A stretch of 64,000 nucleotides of DNA from DATFNV01 sp963827935 (GCA_963827935.1 CAWHCN010000011.1:930001-994000), one strand, 5' to 3'. Positions 9,617-19,733 are shown, counted from the first letter of the stretch. A program made the numbers and translations. The notes: generated by a model not told the origin, from the sequence alone.

Positions 9617-11328
9617 TCACGATGTCGGTTCCGCCAGGAAATACCTATCGACATGCTTGTCCGGCGGCGGGGTGGTGAGCAGGCTGACAACGATGGCGAG
9701 GACGAAGGAAACCACCAATCCCCAGAAGCATGGGGTCGAGGTTCAGCAGGTAAACCGGGGCGAATGTCCTTCGCAGCGGGGCCGGTCTTGCCGGCCTTCC
9801 CGATATGCCATCCAGCCCCAGGACGTAGAGGCCGACGACCGTGCTGAAGCCGCCGACCAGTCCGCCAGCGCCCCGGCCCGGGTCGCCCGCCGCCAGTAGA
9901 GACCAAGCACCGTCGGGGCCAGGTAGGTGCAGCCCATGCCGGCGCCGGTGAAGAGGATCAGATACTGCAGGAACTGCGGCGGCCGCAGCGACAGCAGCGT
10001 GACCAGGACGCCCACCACGGCCGTTGTAGCGTAGCTGACCCATTTCACGCTGGCGTTCGGTGACATTCGGGTTGAGGTTGCGCTGATACAGGTCGCGAAC
10101 CAGGTCGACGAGCTCATCAGCAGCAGGAAGCCGGCCACCGCGGACATGGCAGCCGCGTACGGGGCGGCCAGGATCAGTCCGCCGAGCATCGGCCAGTCCG
10201 ACGTCAGGCGCACGGCCATCGCCGGCATGATGTCGTCCGACTGCGCGAGGTATTCCTGGTCGGATACAGAGCGCGGGCGCAAACAAAGGTGATGACCAGC
10301 GGCAAATAAATCAGGCGCATAATAGATGCCGATCATGAACAGCGAACGGCGCAGGGTCGGCGTGTCGCGGCAGGCCATCAGACGCACCATGCCCACCGGC
10401 TGTCCCATGGCCCCGATCGTCCAGAGCAGGAAGAAGTACGAAACCGCCAGGCCAATCGGCAGGTAGTCGTCGGGTCCGGGTCCCGTCAGCAGTTTCTGAT
10501 TATCCTCGTGCAACAGCACCGTTGCGCCGTCCCAGACCGCCGACCTTGCGCAGGCGCCAGCAGCATCAGCAGCACGGCCCCCAGGACGATGAGATCCCCT
10601 GCAATACGTCGGTCCAGGTAACCGCCCAGAAGCCGCCGTAGGCGGTGTAAGCAATGACCGTGATGGCGAAGATCAGGAGGCCCAGGACGTAATCGGGATA
10701 GCGCGGCCCGGCGAATTCCTCGCGCAGGGCTGGAAGCTCGGCCTTCGCGGCATCCCATAAGCCGACCCGGGCCACGGTCCACGCCGTGCCCGTGCCGCGC
10801 CTCCTGGTAGACGGCCGTCTCGCGGACGCCGGCGGTGGCTTGCCGCAGGATCACCCCGCCCGCCTTGAACTGGGCCACTAGGTTAGCGACAGGAACAGGA
10901 GCAGGAACACCCCGGCCAGGATTCCGAGCAGCGGGCTCTGGAAGCGGTCGCGGAGCACATCGGGCACGGTGATTGCACCGGACAGCCGCGACACCTGGTT
11001 GAGCCGCTTGGCCAGCACGCCCTTGCTGACCAGGCCGCCGACCATGTAGCCGCCAATCCAGAGGGCCATGATCCAGCCGTTGCGGTAGATCAGCGATGGA
11101 AAACCGACGAAGCTGCCGGCACTGACCGACGTGGCCACGTAAGTCAGACCCAGTACCCAGGCGCCCAGTCCCCGGTCGCCCAGGAAATACTCCTTGAGGA
11201 AATCGCCCTTCTTCAGGAAGCGGTGGGCCAGCGCCCCGAGCAGGAAGACGCCCGCCATGTAGCCGCCGAAGGCAACCAGCGTGTACGGCGGAGGCCGCCC
11301 CCGCCTCGGCGAAGACGATCTCAGCCAT
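9617..11328 (-). CDS. Sodium:solute symporter family protein (many frameshifts)
   Basis: A sodium-coupled symporter of the SSS family with about 12-14 membrane helices. Fragments in all three frames can be laid end to end: MAEIVFAEAG at the start, YTLVAFGGYMAGVFLLGALA, EYFLGDRGLGAWVLGLTYVA, SAGSFVGFPSLIYRNGWIMA, YPDYVLGLLIFAITVIAYTA, YGGFWAVTWTDVLQG, GAMGQPVGMVRLMACRDTPT and a C-terminus ending DRYFLAEPTS. At least eight single-base frame changes are needed, the highest density in the window, so this is either poor sequence or a true pseudogene. The start overlaps the end of the upstream small subunit by 8 bp, the usual layout of YhdT/PanF-type pairs. The substrate is unknown. Confidence 0.75.
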
Positions 11329-11629
11329 GGCCGCTCTCTTTCTCCTCGGGATCGTGTCCGAGGTCGTCGTCGGCCATGAAGAAAAAGCAGAACCAGACCG
11401 TGAAGAGCAGGGCCAGGCCCCAGGGGAACACCACCGACCAGAAGACCCAGTCCGGCATGCCGAGGATCAGGGTCATCTCGTCCGCGCTGCGCTGGTAGCC
11501 CATCACGTAGCCGCAGCCCACGCTCCAGGCGAGGGCGATGGCCCAGACGATCATGACAACTAGACTTTCGCGGCGGGCGTGGCGCAGCAACTGCTGTTCC
11601 TTGCCCGGAGGGGCGGGAGGTGGAGGCAT
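11321..11629 (-). CDS. DUF997/YhdT-like small membrane subunit
   Basis: A 102-residue protein with two hydrophobic segments (LVVMIVWAIALAWSVGCGYV and FPWGLALLFTVWFCFFFMAD) and acidic ends. Small two-helix proteins of the YhdT/DUF997 type are commonly encoded directly before SSS symporters, and this gene overlaps the symporter start by 8 bp. A role as accessory subunit is inferred from size, topology and coupling. The ATG ending at 11629 follows the spacer shared with the divergent HEAT gene, so promoters for both probably lie in 11630-11836. Confidence 0.75.
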   Translation of the reverse strand: MPPPPAPPGKEQQLLRHARRESLVVMIVWAIALAWSVGCGYVMGYQRSADEMTLILGMPDWVFWSVVFPWGLALLFTVWFCFFFMADDDLGHDPEEKESGHG

Positions 11630-11836
11630 AGGCGTGAACCTGTCGGCGGGGCATGGATGGCGAGGGCTGTATTAAAGCACGGACGCGTCGGGAATGCGCT
11701 GGAAAAGTGCGGGTAATCTGACGCGGTCGCCAGAGCGAGGAAAAGGCCCGCCGGCGTGTCGAAATTCGGTGTCCCCCGCGCTCCGGACCCGGTATGCTGG
11801 GCGATAAGGATCGCATTCTCAAACAGGGAGTCGTTC

Positions 11837-13195
11837 ATGCACATGCCAGGCTGGCCTCTAGCTGCGACATTACTCCTTCTCGCTGCGCTCACTCCCGGCG
11901 CCGAGCCGGCGGCCACGCCTGACACCGCGGATGACGAAAAACTCCTCCAGGCGGCCGGCGTCAAGACCGATGGCCCGGCATTGGTCGAGTTCTTCCGCCA
12001 GCGCGTCCCTGCTCACGTTGCGCTAGAAAAGCTGGCGGCCCTGTGCAAACAGCTTGGCGACGACTCATTCGTGGTGCGCGAGAACGCCTCGGCGGCGCTC
12101 ATGGCGCTGGGCACCCGCGCCTTGCCGGCGCTGCGCCGCGCCGCCAGGGACGCCGACCCGGAACGCCAGCGCCGGGCCGAGAAATGTCTCAGCGCAGTCG
12201 TGGACGGCACCGCCGCCGTGCGGACGGCGGCCGCGGCACGGGTGCTGGCGGCCCGCAAGCCGGCCGGCGCCGCCGCCGCCCTCATCCTCTATCTTCCCTT
12301 CGCTGAAGACGACTCGGCCGCCGAAGAGATCGTCAGCGCGCTGGTCGCCGTTGGCGCTCCCGGCGGCAGAATCGAGGCGGCCCTGAGTGCCGCGCTGGCC
12401 GACAAGGACCCGGGCCGCCGCGCCGCCGCGGCCCTGCTGCTGGGCCGGCACGGCAATGCCGCCGAGAAGACTGCTGTGCGCAAACTGCTTGCCGACGCCG
12501 ACCCGAACATCCGCGTTCGTGCCGCGCAGGGTCTGCTCGCCGCCCGTGAGAAGGCCGCCATCCCCGTGCTGTTGGCCCTGCTGGGCGAAGGGCCGGCCGA
12601 GGTTGCCCAGCAGGCCAACGACCTCCTCGATCGGGCCGCGGGCGAGACGGCACCGGCCGTTAGCCTGGGCGAAGGCAAGGAGCAGCGCGCGAAGTGCCAC
12701 GCCGCCTGGGAAACCTGGTGGAAGCAGCAAGCGATAAAGCTCGACTTGACGAAAGCCGACGTGGACCTGGAGACGCTGAACCTGTCGGCGCTGGCCCGTG
12801 AAACCGTCCGCAAACTGGTCGACTCCTGGTTCATCAAGGGCGAGACGGCCACCGCCAAACGGCTGATTGGCGTACCCTGCCTGATTGAGGGCGAGAAGAC
12901 CGACAAAGCGGAGGTGGATCGGCTCATCGAGCAGGCGGCCAAGGAGCTTTCCAAAGAAAAAGTCCAGGCGACGATTCTCACCACCATGACATTGGACGAC
13001 TGCCGTGAGCGCCTGAAGAAAGCGGGCGATGAAATGACGAAGTTCTTGGCCGCTCTGCACAAAACCGAGGTACGCGTCGTGACGGTACGCATTACGGCCA
13101 AGGAACAGGAAGTAAAATTCGATTTCTTGGTGAGGGTCACCAACGGCCGGCCCCGCGTGGTTGGCCTGTACCCGTACGATCAGAAGGCCAAATGA
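11837..13195 (+). CDS. Secreted HEAT-repeat protein
   Basis: A 452-residue protein with an N-terminal signal peptide (MHMPGWPLAATLLLLAALTP). About residues 75-300 are alanine-rich HEAT repeats, for example DDSFVVRENASAALMALG, RALPALRRAARDADPERQRR and DADPNIRVRAAQGLLAARE. The C-terminal part (from KADVDLETLNLSALARETV) is an unrecognised alpha/beta region with many lysines and no repeats. Proteins of this plan are very common in planctomycetes and are thought to be protein-interaction scaffolds in the periplasm. I start at the first ATG of the signal peptide (11837), preceded by gggag. It is transcribed divergently from the symporter pair. Confidence 0.8.
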   Translation: MHMPGWPLAATLLLLAALTPGAEPAATPDTADDEKLLQAAGVKTDGPALVEFFRQRVPAHVALEKLAALCKQLGDDSFVVRENASAALMALGTRALPALRRAARDADPERQRRAEKCLSAVVDGTAAVRTAAAARVLAARKPAGAAAALILYLPFAEDDSAAEEIVSALVAVGAPGGRIEAALSAALADKDPGRRAAAALLLGRHGNAAEKTAVRKLLADADPNIRVRAAQGLLAAREKAAIPVLLALLGEGPAEVAQQANDLLDRAAGETAPAVSLGEGKEQRAKCHAAWETWWKQQAIKLDLTKADVDLETLNLSALARETVRKLVDSWFIKGETATAKRLIGVPCLIEGEKTDKAEVDRLIEQAAKELSKEKVQATILTTMTLDDCRERLKKAGDEMTKFLAALHKTEVRVVTVRITAKEQEVKFDFLVRVTNGRPRVVGLYPYDQKAK

Positions 13196-13272
13196 GCGTC
13201 GGCGTTGTCGCGAGACGGGCCGCGTGCCACAATAGTTGCGGGCAATCCTAACCCATCGCAACGGAGAGAGAC

Positions 13273-13579
13273 ATGGCCTTCAGCAAGGCGGCCAGCCTGG
13301 CGGAGTTGCCGCCCGGCAAGGCGCGGCAGGCGAGTGTCAACGGCAAGACCATCGGCCTATACAACGTGGGCGGCACCATTTACGCCATCGGCGACACCTG
13401 CCCTCATCGTGGCGCACCGCTCTGGGAAGGCGAACTGGAAGGGAGCGAGCTGACCTGCCCCTGGCACGGGGCCCGCTTCGACCTCACGAGCGGCGCGACA
13501 TCTCTGCCCGCCCGCCCAGACCGGTGTCCCCAGCTACAAGGTGCAGGTGGTGGGCGACGAGATTCAGGTAGACGTGTGA
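13273..13579 (+). CDS. Rieske 2Fe-2S ferredoxin (frameshifted near 13510)
   Basis: A small soluble Rieske protein, about 101 residues, likely an electron carrier of the NirD/biphenyl-dioxygenase ferredoxin type. Both cluster motifs are present: CPHRG and CPWHG, about 17 residues apart as usual. After RFDLTSGA the frame slips within a run of C near 13510, and the expected ending (PAQTGVPSYKVQVVGDEIQ) is read in another frame to the stop at 13577-13579. The start has a good upstream ggagag. No oxygenase or reductase gene is adjacent, so its partner is unknown. Confidence 0.88.
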
Positions 13580-13590
13580 CTGGGGACAAG

Positions 13591-13650
13591 ACGAGCCGGA
13601 AGCGTGAGCGACGGGTTCGGCTTGAACCGTCGCTCATGCTTCCGGCTCGT
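13591..13650. terminator. Palindrome between convergent genes
   Basis: Arms beginning acgagccggaagcgtgagcg and ending in its near-complement at 13650 pair over about 27 bp around a few unpaired bases. It lies between the ends of the Rieske gene (+) and the next gene (-), as expected of a bidirectional terminator. Confidence 0.6.
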
Positions 13651-13660
13651 CCGGGAGTCC

Positions 13661-14215
13661 CTAATCGATGCGCTGGAACCGCCAGACCGGCACGTGCGGC
13701 GGCAGCACGCCGGCGTAATAGGCCTCGGGCCCGATCGTGTCGCGCAGCTTCTGCAGGGCGTGGCGGCGAACGGTAACATAGTAATAGTCGCAACGGGCAT
13801 CGCGGACGTTGTCCCAGATTTGATAGAGCCGATCCGCTTCCTGGGCGGCCTCGCGGAATTCCCACCAGTGCACCAGCTCGACGGCCTGGCGCGTCTCCAT
13901 GTGCTGGCGGTAGGCCCGGTTAAAGGCCAAGAGCTCGCCGACCACCGTGCGGTCCGGAAAACGCTGGCAATCGCTCACCGGGGGCGCATTGGCCAGCTCG
14001 TGGTAGCGGCGCTGCAGCAACTTCAGGTCCGCCGTGAAGTCTTCAGGACGGGTCAGGACGTAACGCTTCTCGCGATCGTCGAGGATCTCCCACTGGAGGG
14101 CCACTTTTTGGAGGGCAGGCCCCACGGTGGCGAACAGTTGCGGGCGGATGGCGACGTCCTTATCGGCGGGGGCCGTCAGCAGGGCCGCGGCAAGCAGGTA
14201 CTGGATAGGTAACAT
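13661..14215 (-). CDS. Hypothetical secreted protein
   Basis: A 184-residue protein with a short signal-like start (MLPIQYLLAAALLTAPADKD) and a helical, charged body (ALQWEILDDREKRYVLTRPE, FNRAYRQHMETRQAVELVHW). It is rich in aromatic residues and lacks cysteine pairs or catalytic signatures that I can place. No family is recognised. It converges on the Rieske gene with a palindrome between them. Confidence 0.7.
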   Translation of the reverse strand: MLPIQYLLAAALLTAPADKDVAIRPQLFATVGPALQKVALQWEILDDREKRYVLTRPEDFTADLKLLQRRYHELANAPPVSDCQRFPDRTVVGELLAFNRAYRQHMETRQAVELVHWWEFREAAQEADRLYQIWDNVRDARCDYYYVTVRRHALQKLRDTIGPEAYYAGVLPPHVPVWRFQRID

Positions 14216-15304
14216 GCCTCTTCTCCGTGAGGTCGGCGCGGAGCCTCCGTGTCCGGGAAGCAGTCCCCGGTCAAGCAGAGGTGCCGTCGGACCTCGGCCT
14301 GGGTTGTACGGGTCAGGAAACTGTCGGCCCGAAAGGAGCTAAGCCCGAGGCGGAAACTGGTAGGACGCCTCGGTCGGGCGTGAGCAGCCCGTCGCCCCCC
14401 TTCTCGATCAAAGGTGCCTTAAAACCATTCGATCCTTCGGTGTCAAGTCTAACTCACGCCCGCAGTCTGTCAAACGGAGTTGACGGATCGAATTATTCCT
14501 GGCCGACAGTCCATTCCGCTAGGGCAAGCACCTGTTCCGAGCGGTGCTGCCTGCGTTCTGTTGGGCAAAAAGCAAACGCTATGCCAAGTACGCCCCCACC
14601 GTCTTCAGCCAGGCTCGCTGCCGTCGGAAACCTTTGATGCCTATCGACTAAGGGCGAATGCCGCCCTTGGGGCCGTTGTCCGTGTCGGGCCAGCAGTGCC
14701 TGAGATCGATACACGCGATGCCGCAAATAACTACAGTAGCGGATAGGGAGTAGAGAAAACTATTTCTGAAGCGCGATAAGCGCCGTTGCCGATACTGTTT
14801 TAGCAGTGCGCGCGGCGAGGCCCACGCCTCGCTCCGCCGATCGGGGGAGCAAGGCGTGGGCCAGGCACAGTTGAAGATTGAAAGGGTGTAAAGCCTATTT
14901 CAATCTTCCTTATCTACGGACGTTGTATCCCCGGGGGCCGGGCCGAAGCCCGGCCCCCGGTCCGACACAAGCTCCACTGCGAAGCACCCGCCGGAGTGGC
15001 CGACCCAATAACCACTGGACCCGGCGAGTTGGCTGCCTCTACCCAGGAGGGCGGGTAGTGCCGGTTTCCCGCAAACCCGGCACGCAGCAGAGCTCGGCTA
15101 GACGTTCAGCGGCTCCCCGGTGGGGCCGGCCGCTGCCTTGATTGTTCGTGTGACGGGGCGGGCCTATAATCCATCGCGGTCGTGCTGTCAAGCTCACGTT
15201 TGCTGCCCCGGTCGCGATACCCGGCCCGGGCCACTCGCGACAACGGAGGGGCGTATAGCTGCCGGCTCGGTCGAGGGGAAGACGAAAAATCGCGGCGGCG
15301 CAGC
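14216..15304. other. 1.1-kb gene-free region with several strong hairpins
   Basis: No convincing coding frame. Three clear hairpins lie near the gatB end: 14819-14862 (arms ggcccacgcct/aggcgtgggcc), 14873-14908 (gaagattgaaa/tttcaatcttc) and 14931-14960 (a perfect 13-bp GC stem closed by cgaa). The part at 14220-14420 is purine-rich with several short complementary blocks and could be an untranslated or small RNA, but it matches no RNA family that I can name. Confidence 0.5.
14931..14960. terminator. GC-rich stem with CGAA tetraloop
   Basis: A perfect 13-bp stem ccgggggccgggc / gcccggcccccgg with a cgaa loop. It lies about 340 bp beyond the gatB stop, so it may end a small transcript within the gene-free region rather than gatB itself. 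Confidence 0.45.
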
Positions 15305-16789
15305 TTACGCCTTTTGCAGCTCGTCAAGCAGGATTTGCTGAAGTAGATCGGCCCGGGCCTGGCCCTTGGTTTCCTTCATAACGCGGCCCTTGAGGGCATC
15401 GGCCGCCTTGACCTTTCCGTTCTTGAAGTCGGCCACTGCCTTGGGATTGGCGGCCATGGCCTGGCGCACCAGCTCGCGCAGACGGGCCTCGTCGGCCACC
15501 ACCTGGAAGCCGAGCCGGGCGATCGCCGCCCCGGCCGATTCGCCGCCGTCAAGCATGGCCGCATAGACCTCGCGGGCCCGTTGCATGTTCAGTCCCGAGG
15601 TCCGCACTTCCTGAATCAGTTCGCCCAGGGCCAGGGCGGAGATCGGGAATTTGGCGATGGCCGCCTTGCGCTCGTTCAGCGTCTTCAGCACTTCGTTGGT
15701 GACCCAGTTGCTCGCGGCCTTGGCATCGCCGCCGATCCGGGCCGTCTCCTCGAAGTAGGCGACAAAGGCCCGCCCTTCTCGGGACAGAACGCTGGCGTCG
15801 TACTCCGACAGGCCATATTGCCGCCGCAAGCGCACGAACTGGTCCGCCGGCAGCTCGCCCAGACTGGCGCGAGCCGCTTGCAGCATGGCATCGCTGACGA
15901 CGATCGGCACCAGGTCCGGCTCGGGGAAGTAGCGGTAGTCGGCGGCCTCTTCCTTGCGACGCTGCACGACCGTGCGGCCGCGGACATCGTCCCAGCCGGC
16001 CGTCACCTTGCTCACGCCCGGGTCGCCCAGCTTCTTCCCGTCGCCCTGGAACTGCTCGTACTGCCGCTGCGCCTCGTAGCGGATGGCCTTCTCGACCGCA
16101 CGGAAGCTGTTGAGGTTCTTGATCTCGACGATGGGCGTGGCGGCGAAACCAGCGGCATCGGATGGCATATGAGCATTGACATTGGCATCGCAGCGCAGGC
16201 TTCCTTCCTGCATCTCGCAGTCGCTGACGCCCAGCTCGCGGAGGAGCAGTCGCAGCTTTTCCAGATAGGTTTTGGCGTCTTCGGGGGCCGAGAGTTCTGG
16301 TTTGCTGACGATCTCCAAGAGCGGCGTGCCGGCCCGGTTCAGGTCCACCCGGCTGTCGCGACCGCCGCCCTGTTCGTCGTGCAGCATCTTGCCGGCGTCC
16401 TCCTCCAGATGAACGCGGATAATGCCGACCGACTGGGGCCCCGCGGCGGTGTCGATGTCGAGATGGCCCTCGGAGCTAAATGGGAGGTCGTACTGGCTAA
16501 TTTGATAGTTCTTTGGCAGATCGGGATAGTAGTAGTTCTTGCGGTCCCACTTGGTGAAGCGGGCGATGCTGCAATTCAGGGCCAGGGCGGCACGCAGGGC
16601 CAGGTCGAAGGCCTGGCGATTCATGACGGGCAGCACGCCGGGCATGCCGATGCAGATGGGGCAGGTGGCGGAATTGGGCGGCAGGCCGAACTGCGTGGAG
16701 CAGCCGCAGAACAGCTTGGTCTGCGTCAGCAGCTGGACGTGGACTTCCAGGCCGATGACGATGCGATAGGGAAGGTCTGGCATGTGCAT
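15305..16789 (-). CDS. gatB: Asp-tRNA(Asn)/Glu-tRNA(Gln) amidotransferase subunit B
   Basis: The tRNA-binding and kinase-like subunit of the GatCAB complex, which converts misacylated Glu-tRNA(Gln) or Asp-tRNA(Asn) to the amide form. The 494-residue frame is intact and full length. Signature segments include VIGLEVHVQLLTQTKLFCGC, the paired cysteines of CPICIGMPGVLPVMN, DLPKNYQISQYDLPF, IRVHLEEDAGKMLHD and the C-terminal YqeY-like tail. MHMPDL has two close ATGs (16789 and 16783). gatA and gatC lie 1.4 and 2.9 kb upstream on the same strand, with three accessory genes in between. Confidence 0.97.
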   Translation of the reverse strand: MHMPDLPYRIVIGLEVHVQLLTQTKLFCGCSTQFGLPPNSATCPICIGMPGVLPVMNRQAFDLALRAALALNCSIARFTKWDRKNYYYPDLPKNYQISQYDLPFSSEGHLDIDTAAGPQSVGIIRVHLEEDAGKMLHDEQGGGRDSRVDLNRAGTPLLEIVSKPELSAPEDAKTYLEKLRLLLRELGVSDCEMQEGSLRCDANVNAHMPSDAAGFAATPIVEIKNLNSFRAVEKAIRYEAQRQYEQFQGDGKKLGDPGVSKVTAGWDDVRGRTVVQRRKEEAADYRYFPEPDLVPIVVSDAMLQAARASLGELPADQFVRLRRQYGLSEYDASVLSREGRAFVAYFEETARIGGDAKAASNWVTNEVLKTLNERKAAIAKFPISALALGELIQEVRTSGLNMQRAREVYAAMLDGGESAGAAIARLGFQVVADEARLRELVRQAMAANPKAVADFKNGKVKAADALKGRVMKETKGQARADLLQQILLDELQKA

Positions 16790-16829
16790 TTACGAAGGGT
16801 TCAGGAACCAAGCGCAGCAGCGCCCGGCA

Positions 16830-17345
16830 TCACACGCGCCCCGCAAGCTGGGCACGGGCTTCGGTCTTGATGCGGGCGCCTGGTCCGACGTACAGAGCCA
16901 CCGCCTTGAGCCGCAACTGCCAGTTTCCGTCGAAGCTGGGCTCGCCCGGCACATGATCGCAGAAGACGCGCAAAGTCAGGTCGCCGGAGAAGGAGAGCGT
17001 CAGGTCACACGCGGCAGTCGTTACAGCCACGGCCTCGACCCGGGCCCCTACCAGCCGCTGCAAGTGGGTCGTTACACTGGCATCCGCATCGTCGGAGCTT
17101 GTCAGCGGTCCGTCTGCCCCGTCGAGCCTCCAGGCACACCAGACCAGAAGACTAGCCTCCCCTTCGAACTGGCGAAATTCCTCCGACTGCGCGGGGTTAT
17201 TAATGGGCCGCGCCCGCCGCAGCTTGTCTCCGAGCGACAGTTGAAATGTCGGAAGCGTGCAACCGCCACAACTTACGTACCAGCAGCGCAGACCCTGGAT
17301 CGACTGAACGAGGCCGTTTACGTCCACCGTGTGGTTATTGTCCAT
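16830..17345 (-). CDS. Hypothetical protein
   Basis: A 171-residue soluble protein starting MDNNHTVDVNGLVQSIQGLR. It is beta-rich in appearance, with alternating hydrophobics, several tryptophans and three clustered cysteines near the start (CWYVSCGGC). The small-protein gene ends only 7 bp upstream, so the two are a pair. The overall character recalls immunity proteins of polymorphic toxins, but I can show no motif to prove it. Placed between gatB and gatA, it looks like inserted accessory cargo. Confidence 0.55.
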   Translation of the reverse strand: MDNNHTVDVNGLVQSIQGLRCWYVSCGGCTLPTFQLSLGDKLRRARPINNPAQSEEFRQFEGEASLLVWCAWRLDGADGPLTSSDDADASVTTHLQRLVGARVEAVAVTTAACDLTLSFSGDLTLRVFCDHVPGEPSFDGNWQLRLKAVALYVGPGARIKTEARAQLAGRV

Positions 17346-17352
17346 GATTCGG

Positions 17353-17517
17353 CTACTTATTGGGGTACAGCTTCTTGATTTCTTTTGCGACCTCTCGAAT
17401 TTCGTCCACGGATAGCTCCCGTCCGGTAATTTCATCGTGCAGTAATCGTCTTTGCTCCCGGGAGAGGCCCTCTTCGCTCACAATGCGGTCGATCTCGCGG
17501 ATGTCGGCTTTTCTCAT
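17353..17517 (-). CDS. Small acidic/basic helical protein
   Basis: A 54-residue product (MRKADIREIDRIVSEEGLSR onward, ending VAKEIKKLYPNK) that is almost wholly charged helix. It lies 7 bp upstream of the 171-residue hypothetical gene and is presumably co-expressed with it. It could also start 9 codons earlier. Function unknown; an antitoxin- or adaptor-like role is only a guess from size and pairing. Confidence 0.5.
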   Translation of the reverse strand: MRKADIREIDRIVSEEGLSREQRRLLHDEITGRELSVDEIREVAKEIKKLYPNK

Positions 17518-17575
17518 TGTGAGCGCTGGGGCGGGATTTGCCAACCGAGATCGACCTCCGCGAAACCAGCTTCGC

Positions 17576-18172
17576 TCAAATCACGAATACGTCCCGCACC
17601 GCCATCTTGAAACCGGGAATCACATCCTCGACGGTCAGCGTGTCCTGCGGGCCGAAGACTTGTGGTGCCTGGCCGGGGCGGTAGGCGGTCACCGTTTGTG
17701 CCGCTGGATCAGCGACCCAAACGACGAGGACGCCGGCGGTGAGGTAATCGTTGACCTTGTGATCGACCATCGGTTGCGTGTCGTTCTTGCTGCGCACTTC
17801 GAGGACGAGCGTGGGGATGGTTTCCAGATACCCTTCGGGGGAAAGCTGGATGGGGAGAGAGGCGCTTGCAATGAATGTGGCATCGGCGCCAACGACTCGG
17901 TCGGGGTGGCGCCGCAAGAGAATGCCAACATCGCCAGAGGCGGCTACTCCCAGGCCACGGTGCTGGCCTTGGACCTTAAGCTGAGTGCCAACGTTCAGTT
18001 CGACGCTGCCATGGACGAAGCCGGGAGGGGACATGATAATCAGCTCGCCATTGTCGAGTTCGTAGACGACCGGGCCAGACGGCAATTCGGACGGCATGGC
18101 TGCGAGGTCAGCGGCGGTGAGCAGCCGTGGAACCGCTGCGGTCGAGGGGGGGGCAGTGGCAAGGACAACCAT
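17576..18172 (-). CDS. Uma2 family (DUF820) putative restriction endonuclease-like protein
   Basis: A 198-residue Uma2/DUF820 protein with the PD-(D/E)XK nuclease fold. Recognised by ELDNGELIIMSPPGFVHG, GDVGILLRRHPDRVVGADAT, and the core TLVLEVRSKNDTQPMVDHKV, in which E-V-R-S-K replaces the ExK of classical nucleases, followed by DYLTAGVLVVWVADPAAQTV. This family is greatly expanded in planctomycetes and cyanobacteria; its role is unsettled. It sits 31 bp downstream of gatA on the same strand, splitting the gat genes. Confidence 0.88.
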   Translation of the reverse strand: MVVLATAPPSTAAVPRLLTAADLAAMPSELPSGPVVYELDNGELIIMSPPGFVHGSVELNVGTQLKVQGQHRGLGVAASGDVGILLRRHPDRVVGADATFIASASLPIQLSPEGYLETIPTLVLEVRSKNDTQPMVDHKVNDYLTAGVLVVWVADPAAQTVTAYRPGQAPQVFGPQDTLTVEDVIPGFKMAVRDVFVI

Positions 18173-18203
18173 CGGTATTCCCTCCTACAGGGGTGCCGTC
18201 ATT

Positions 18204-19681
18204 CTACACCGCCGCCCGCCGCGTGTGCCAGTCGGTGGCCCGCTCGTACATGCGGGCCGCGCGCAGCAGTTTCTCTTCCTCGAACGGTGCCGCCTGGAGC
18301 TGCAAGCCGATCGGCAGGCCGCCCCTGGTGAAGCCGCAGGGGAGGCTCAGGCCACAAATGCCCGCGAGATTGGCGCTGATGGTGTAGATGTCAGACAGGT
18401 ACATCGCCAGCGGGTCATCGGCCTTGGCGCCAATTGGGAACGCGGGCGTGGGTGCCGTCGGCCCGGCGATCACGTCGCAGTCGGCGAAGGCGCGGTCGAA
18501 GTCGTCCTTGATGAGCCGCCGCACCTTCAGGGCCTTGAGATAATAGGCATCCTTGTAGCCGCTGGAGAGGGCATAGGTGCCGAGCATGATGCGGCGTTTG
18601 ACCTCGCGGCCGAACCCCTCGCCGCGCGTGCGGCAATACATGGCCACCAGCCGGCCGTATTTCGCGGCCAGCTCCTCACTGACTTCCTCGGCCCGGTGGC
18701 CATACTGCACGCCGTCGTATCGGGCCAGGTTGCTCGACGCCTCCGCTGTCGCCACCAGGTAGTAGGTAGCCACAGCGTAGGGACTGGCCGGCAGCGAGAC
18801 CTCCTTGATCGTTGCGCCCGTCTCTCGCACTCCCGGATCGCCGCGCGGACCGCCTGCTCCACCTCGGCATCGAGGCCGCTGCCGAAGTATTCCCGCGGCA
18901 CACCGATGGTCAAGCGGTCCAGCGCTTGCTCGACCGTCTGGGAATACGCCGGCACCGGCGCATCGACGCTGGTGCTGTCGAGTGGATCATGCCCGGCGAT
19001 GACTTCGAGGAGCAGGGCCAGGCCGCCGACCTCCCGGGCGAACGGCCCGACCTGGTCCAGAGACGAGGCGAAGGCGACCAGGCCATAGCGAGAGACCCGG
19101 CCGTAGCTCGGCTTGAGGCCGGCAACGCCGCACAGGCTGGCCGGCTGCCGAATCGATCCGCCGGTGTCGGTGCCGAGGGAAAGCGGCACCTCGCCGGCCG
19201 CCACCGCCGCCGCGCTGCCGCCGCTCGACCCGCCGGGAATGCGCGTGAGGTCCCACGGGTTGCGCGTCACCTGGAAGGCGCTGTTCTCGGTGGACGAGCC
19301 CATCGCGAACTCATCCATGTTCGTCTTGCCGAGCAGCACGGCATCGGCCTGCCGCAGCTTGGCGATGACCGTGGCGTCGTAGGGCGGATGGAACTTGGCC
19401 AGCATCTTGCTGCCACAGGTCGTCGGCTGGCCGCGAACGCAAAGCACGTCCTTGACGGCGATCGGGAGTCCAGCCAGGCGGCCGATCGGCTCGCCGCGCT
19501 GGCGCCGTGCATCGACGGCACGCGCCTGTTCGAGGGCGCCGGCTTCAGCGACGTGCAGAAACGCCTGGACCTTCGGCTCGCGCTCGCGGATTACCTGGAG
19601 GAATGCAGTCGTAAGGGCCTCGGACGTGACCTCACCACGGTTCAGCGCGGCGACCAGGTCGGCGGCGGTGCGATCGATCAT
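18204..19681 (-). CDS. gatA: Asp-tRNA(Asn)/Glu-tRNA(Gln) amidotransferase subunit A (frameshifted near 18830)
   Basis: The glutaminase subunit of GatCAB, of the amidase-signature family, about 490 residues. The Ser-cisSer-Lys catalytic set is visible: lysine in GLPIAVKDVLC, the cis-serine region PGGSSGGSAAAVAAGEVPLS and the nucleophile in LGTDTGGSIRQPASLCG. The frame slips near 18830 between AAIRECE and MRETGATIKEVSLP; the remainder (ATYYLVATAEASSNLARYDG, the GYKDAYYLKALKVRRLI segment, CDVIAGPTAPTPAFPIG) is normal. Since GatA is expected to be needed with gatB and gatC intact, a sequencing error is likely. gatC ends 52 bp upstream. Confidence 0.95.
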
Positions 19682-19733
19682 GGGTTTGCCGAATGTCCGA
19701 ACCGCCGCCCGCTGGGCGGCGGCTAAACGGGGA

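Noticed and set aside
14230..14400. Possible SRP RNA or RNase P RNA (blocks such as gtccgggaagcag and gggtcaggaaact)
   Set aside because: The short matches do not fit the order or pairing of either RNA, and no conserved tetraloop helix or P4 core could be laid out.
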